Source of the DNA: Brachybacterium epidermidis
GTDB lineage: Bacteria; Actinomycetota; Actinomycetes; Actinomycetales; Dermabacteraceae
Assembly (NCBI RefSeq): GCF_015209585.1
Contig: NZ_JADEYR010000019.1
Coordinates: forward strand, 1 to 50,754
Length of the DNA stretch: 50,754 nt
Reading direction: 5' to 3'
Numbering within the stretch: the first letter of the stretch is position 1; each line of letters begins with the position of its first letter. Shown here one piece after another: positions 48,093-50,754 of the stretch. The translations under genes and the position numbers were made by a program. Below the pieces are notes generated by a model. It was not told the origin of the DNA, did not search any database, and saw only the letters and a program-made list of their open reading frames with translations.

Positions 48093-50066
48093 ATGCGGGG
48101 CGAGCTGGTGAGCTCGATTCGCACCAGAATCCTCATCGTGGGTGCTGCGGCCCCGTGGGCTCTGCTCTGGACGGTGATCGCGGCCGCCATGGCGGGAGCA
48201 CCGGTCTCGATGGAGCTCGTCGATGCCGGCCCGGTGGTGCGGTGGGGTTTGCCGATCGTCGATGCCATCGGTGATGTGGTCGGTGCCGCGACCGTGGCGT
48301 GCCTCGTGCTGGCGCTCGTCGTGCTGCCCCGCCGTGCGGAGCCGTCCGCGTCGGAGGCTGATCAGGAACACGCTGCCGTGTCTCGGTTCCATCCAGCGTA
48401 CGAGCGGACGCTCGATATCGGTATGGGCCTGGGAATGGTGTGGTCAACGCTGCTGGTCGTACGGATGGTGCTTGGCTACGCTTTGGCGGCGGGCCAGGCA
48501 CCCTTCTCCCCGCGGTTCGGCTCCGATCTCCTGATGTACATCACACGGCTTGAGCTCGGTCAATACCAGCTTGCCGGGGCGGTGTTCGTCGCCGCTGCCT
48601 CGACCATGCTGATCGTCGTGAGGTCCCGTACGGGGCTGCTGATCTCGCTGAGTCTGGTGTTCGCGGCGTTGGTGACGAAGTCGATGACGGGCCACGCCTC
48701 GGGGCAGACCTCCCATGAGGCGGCCACGAGCGCGATGATCGTGCACCTCGTGGCTGCCGGAGTGTGGCTGGGTGGGCTCGCGCTGCTCGTACTGGTTGCG
48801 GGCCGGCTCGGAGTACGACTGAGGGATGTCGCCGAACGGTTCAGCGTCCTGGCGCTTGCTTGTTATGGGGCGTTGGCCGCCAGCGGTATCGCCTCTGCCC
48901 TGGTCCGGCTCTCCGCGCCTCTGGACCTTGTGACCACCGCGTACGGGTGGATGCTCGTGCTGAAGACGGTGTTGCTGGTGCTGCTGGGTGGCGCTGGCTG
49001 GTGGCAGCGCCGACGGGTACTGGGCCGGCTGCGGGACTCGGATCGCCGGAGAGACTTCCTGTGGCTCGCCGCGGGGGAAGTCTTCCTGATCGCGGCGGCG
49101 ACCGGACTCGCTGCCGCACTGTCGAACACGGCGCCTCCGGTGCCGGACGAGCCTGAGCCGGTCACCTCGACGGCTGAGGCGCTGACCGACTATCCACTGC
49201 CTGCTCCGCCTGAGCTGGCGACGCTGCTGACGACCTGGCGTGTGGACGTCGCCGGAATGGCACTCGCCCTCGGTCTCGCGGTCATCTACCTCTGGGTGCA
49301 CCTGCGCCGCCCGTTGACGGGCACTGGCGGGCGACGCTGGCCCGTGGCCAGGACTTCGGCGTGGGTAGCGGGATGCGTGGTCATCTTTTGGGTGACGAAT
49401 GGGGCACCGGGCGTGTACGCGCCGGTGCAGTTCTCCGTGCACCTGAGCCAGCACGCGCTGCTTGCTCTGGTGGCAGTGCCTCTACTGGTTGCCGGGCGTT
49501 TCGGTGATCTCGTGCGGGATCGGATCGCTCCTCGGTCGGACGGTTCGGCGGGACTGCGCGAGCTCGTCGACTGGAAGCCTCGCTCCCGTGCGGGTCGGTG
49601 GCTCGCTCACCCGGCGGTGTTGGCGCTGCTCGGCGCGGCGGGATTTGCAGCGATCTACCTGACCCCGGCGCTCGGCGCGGGGTTGCATACCGCGCCCGGC
49701 CGACTGGTCGTGCTTACTGCCGCTGTGGTGGCCGGTGCTGCTGTGTCGCTGCCATTCCAGGGTAGGGCGCTGGGTGGTGGCATGGTCGCTGGGCGGGAGC
49801 GCTGGGTGGCCCTGGTTGTGGGGGCCGGCTTTCTTGCTGGGCTGGCGCTTCTGCTGGTGCTGGCGCTCCCGGTCGTGGAGCCCGACTGGTTCGCAGTCAT
49901 GGGGCGGACCTGGGGCCCCGATGCGTTCGGAGATCAAAGGCTTGGTGGCTGGGTCCTGCTTGCGCTGGTTCTGACGCTGGCAGTCCTGCACGGCGCGGTC
50001 ATCTCGCGATCGCGACGGAGCAGCGAAGGACTCTCCGTAGGTCGTTCCGCCTCAGCGCGGTACTGA
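48093..50066 (+). CDS. CopD/CtaG fusion: copper transport and cytochrome c oxidase assembly membrane protein
   Basis: 657 residues with many membrane helices in two units. The N-terminal half (about 1-330) is CopD-like: 'SMTGHASGQTSHEAATSAMI', 'VHLVAAGVWLGGLALLVLV' (conserved Trp-His region). The C-terminal half (about 370-640) is CtaG_Caa3-like: 'FWVTNGAPGVYAPVQFSVHL' and 'SQHALLALVAVPLLVAG'. Such fusions are common in actinobacteria and probably import or pass copper to the outside for oxidase assembly or resistance. The GTG at 48108 is an alternative start with a better ribosome site (GGGGCGAG). Convergent with the copC remnant. Confidence 0.9.
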   Translation: MRGELVSSIRTRILIVGAAAPWALLWTVIAAAMAGAPVSMELVDAGPVVRWGLPIVDAIGDVVGAATVACLVLALVVLPRRAEPSASEADQEHAAVSRFHPAYERTLDIGMGLGMVWSTLLVVRMVLGYALAAGQAPFSPRFGSDLLMYITRLELGQYQLAGAVFVAAASTMLIVVRSRTGLLISLSLVFAALVTKSMTGHASGQTSHEAATSAMIVHLVAAGVWLGGLALLVLVAGRLGVRLRDVAERFSVLALACYGALAASGIASALVRLSAPLDLVTTAYGWMLVLKTVLLVLLGGAGWWQRRRVLGRLRDSDRRRDFLWLAAGEVFLIAAATGLAAALSNTAPPVPDEPEPVTSTAEALTDYPLPAPPELATLLTTWRVDVAGMALALGLAVIYLWVHLRRPLTGTGGRRWPVARTSAWVAGCVVIFWVTNGAPGVYAPVQFSVHLSQHALLALVAVPLLVAGRFGDLVRDRIAPRSDGSAGLRELVDWKPRSRAGRWLAHPAVLALLGAAGFAAIYLTPALGAGLHTAPGRLVVLTAAVVAGAAVSLPFQGRALGGGMVAGRERWVALVVGAGFLAGLALLLVLALPVVEPDWFAVMGRTWGPDAFGDQRLGGWVLLALVLTLAVLHGAVISRSRRSSEGLSVGRSASARY

Positions 50067-50128
50067 GCCGGGTTCTGTTGCTCGCCGCGGCGTGCCGTGA
50101 TGCGTTGTCCTGATCGGGTTCGTGATGG

Positions 50129-50505
50129 TCAGTCGGTGTTGTCACCGGGGCTGCGGCGCAGGCGGACGATGATCGCACCGATCGCGGCGAGCAGTAGGAG
50201 CAGAGCGAGGCCGCCGAGGATCATACCGAGAGGAAGGCCGCCCTCGCTCTGTTGAGCCTCTGCCGGTTCGGCAGCGGTGTCTTCCGTGCTCGGTTCGTCC
50301 GTCCCGGCGGTCGGCTCCTCGCTCTCCTTCGGCTCCTCCGATTCGGAGTCCGCTGTGGCCGTGGGCTCGGCACCGACTGTGACGGTGAAGTCGACCGTGC
50401 CTTCGATCGGGTGGCCGTCCGAGGAGACGACACGCCACAAGACCTGATAGTCATCGGCGGGCAGCGGCGGCAGGTCGATCGTGGCCGTGTTGCCGGACAC
50501 GGCGG
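50129..50505 (-). pseudogene. CopC-domain protein, C-terminal part only
   Basis: About 125 residues of a CopC paralogue of the gene at 570-1283: 'VSGNTATIDLPPLPADDYQV', 'LWRVVSSDGHPIEGTVDFTV' with the second copper motif, an acidic Ser/Glu/Ala linker, a membrane helix 'GMILGGLALLLLLAAIGAII' and basic tail. The signal peptide and N-terminal His region are missing: upstream the frame runs into the Gly/Pro-coding tract at 50506-50640. It stands tail to tail with CopD/CtaG, a usual pairing. Truncated by real rearrangement or by bad sequence. Confidence 0.75.
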
Positions 50506-50640
50506 GGGGCCCCGGGGAGATCTCCCCCCCCGCGGGGGGGGGCAGGCGCCCCGCCGGGCGGAGGTGTGGAGGCCCCACGCCGTAGGGGGGGCCGGGGGGC
50601 CCGGGGGGCGGCCCGGGGCCCGGGGGCCCTGACGAGCCGC
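50506..50640. other. Abnormal G/C-run tract
   Basis: Runs of seven to eight G or C follow one another almost without A or T, unlike any other part of the window. On the minus strand it encodes Gly/Pro strings. It interrupts the copC gene and lies close to the window end, which suggests low-quality sequence or a misassembly. Confidence 0.6.
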
Positions 50641-50754
50641 GTCCACGCACAGCTCCCTCAGCTCCACCAGCAGTGCGATCAGACCCGCCAGGTCGGTGGC
50701 CGTGGCGGTGGGAGCGGGCGCTGTAGTGGCGTGGGGATCCGGGTCCTCCGCCTG
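50641..50754 (-). other. Open frame running off the window end
   Basis: On the minus strand one frame is open from the window edge ('EDPDPHATTAPAPTATATDL', then 'AGLIALLVELRELCVDAA'). It does not continue CopC and I cannot place it. Together with the tract beside it, it may be joined artificially. Confidence 0.3.

Overview
The DNA is very GC-rich, with GTG and TTG starts, many four-base ATGA overlaps, several genes that appear leaderless, mycothiol-type arsenate reductases and a CmtR/CadD pair. This points to a Gram-positive actinobacterium, probably a Brachybacterium-like member of the Micrococcales (genus is inference). The window mixes ordinary chromosome (about 1-2.95, 12.6-25.0 and 28.1-31.6 kb) with at least three accessory blocks.

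Layout. 0.2-2.9 kb: an MT0933-type small protein, a CopC-domain membrane-anchored protein, a single-frame fusion of a MobA-like nucleotidyltransferase with a nitrilase-type amidase, and a tRNA-Arg(CCT). 2.95-12.5 kb: a defence island just behind that tRNA. It holds a 5'-truncated serine recombinase, a DnaE fragment cut after its PHP domain, a LysR regulator, an AbiTii abortive-infection gene, a complete QatABCD anti-phage operon, and a recombinase-associated double-HTH gene. 12.6-25 kb: housekeeping and metabolism, with a ChaA-type exchanger, an acyl-CoA ligase, a dienelactone hydrolase, a stress protein with a divergent MarR gene, a sugar locus (binding protein, Gfo/Idh oxidoreductase, ROK repressor, a decayed MalG-type permease, a GH13 alpha-glucosidase) and an HSP31/DJ-1 protein.

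25.1-27.8 kb: an IS3-family element interrupted by an IS110-family element. The 212-base leader of the IS110 element folds into two loops whose guide-like segments match its target and its own ends, so it is a good bridge-RNA candidate. 27.9-31.6 kb: a 53-residue protein made of eight YDPDxG repeats, a Mur-type ligase lacking the usual first domain, an HtrA-type lipoprotein protease and an SDR oxidoreductase.

31.7-50.1 kb: a metal-resistance and metal-homeostasis region. An arsenic cassette (arsC-arsR divergent from acr3-arsC) lies between two imperfect copies of about 150 bp that begin with a tRNA-Lys-like 3' half, which suggests an integrated islet. Next come a MerR-type regulator with an apparent ATT start, a shortened FdxA-like ferredoxin, an arsenic-type transporter split by a second IS3 element, a three-gene recombinase module, nrdF-nrdI facing a manganese ABC transporter with its DtxR-type regulator, a cmtR-cadD cadmium pair, and a CopD/CtaG copper gene. 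The window ends in a copC fragment whose 5' part runs into an abnormal tract of G and C runs, possibly a sequence or assembly error.

How the genes work together: QatABCD and AbiTii form the phage-defence layer. The ars, cmt/cad and cop genes detoxify metals. NrdI-NrdF with the Mn importer and MntR-like repressor fit a manganese-dependent class Ib ribonucleotide reductase branch. Tyrosine and serine recombinases, tRNA-derived repeats and IS elements explain how these blocks were gathered.
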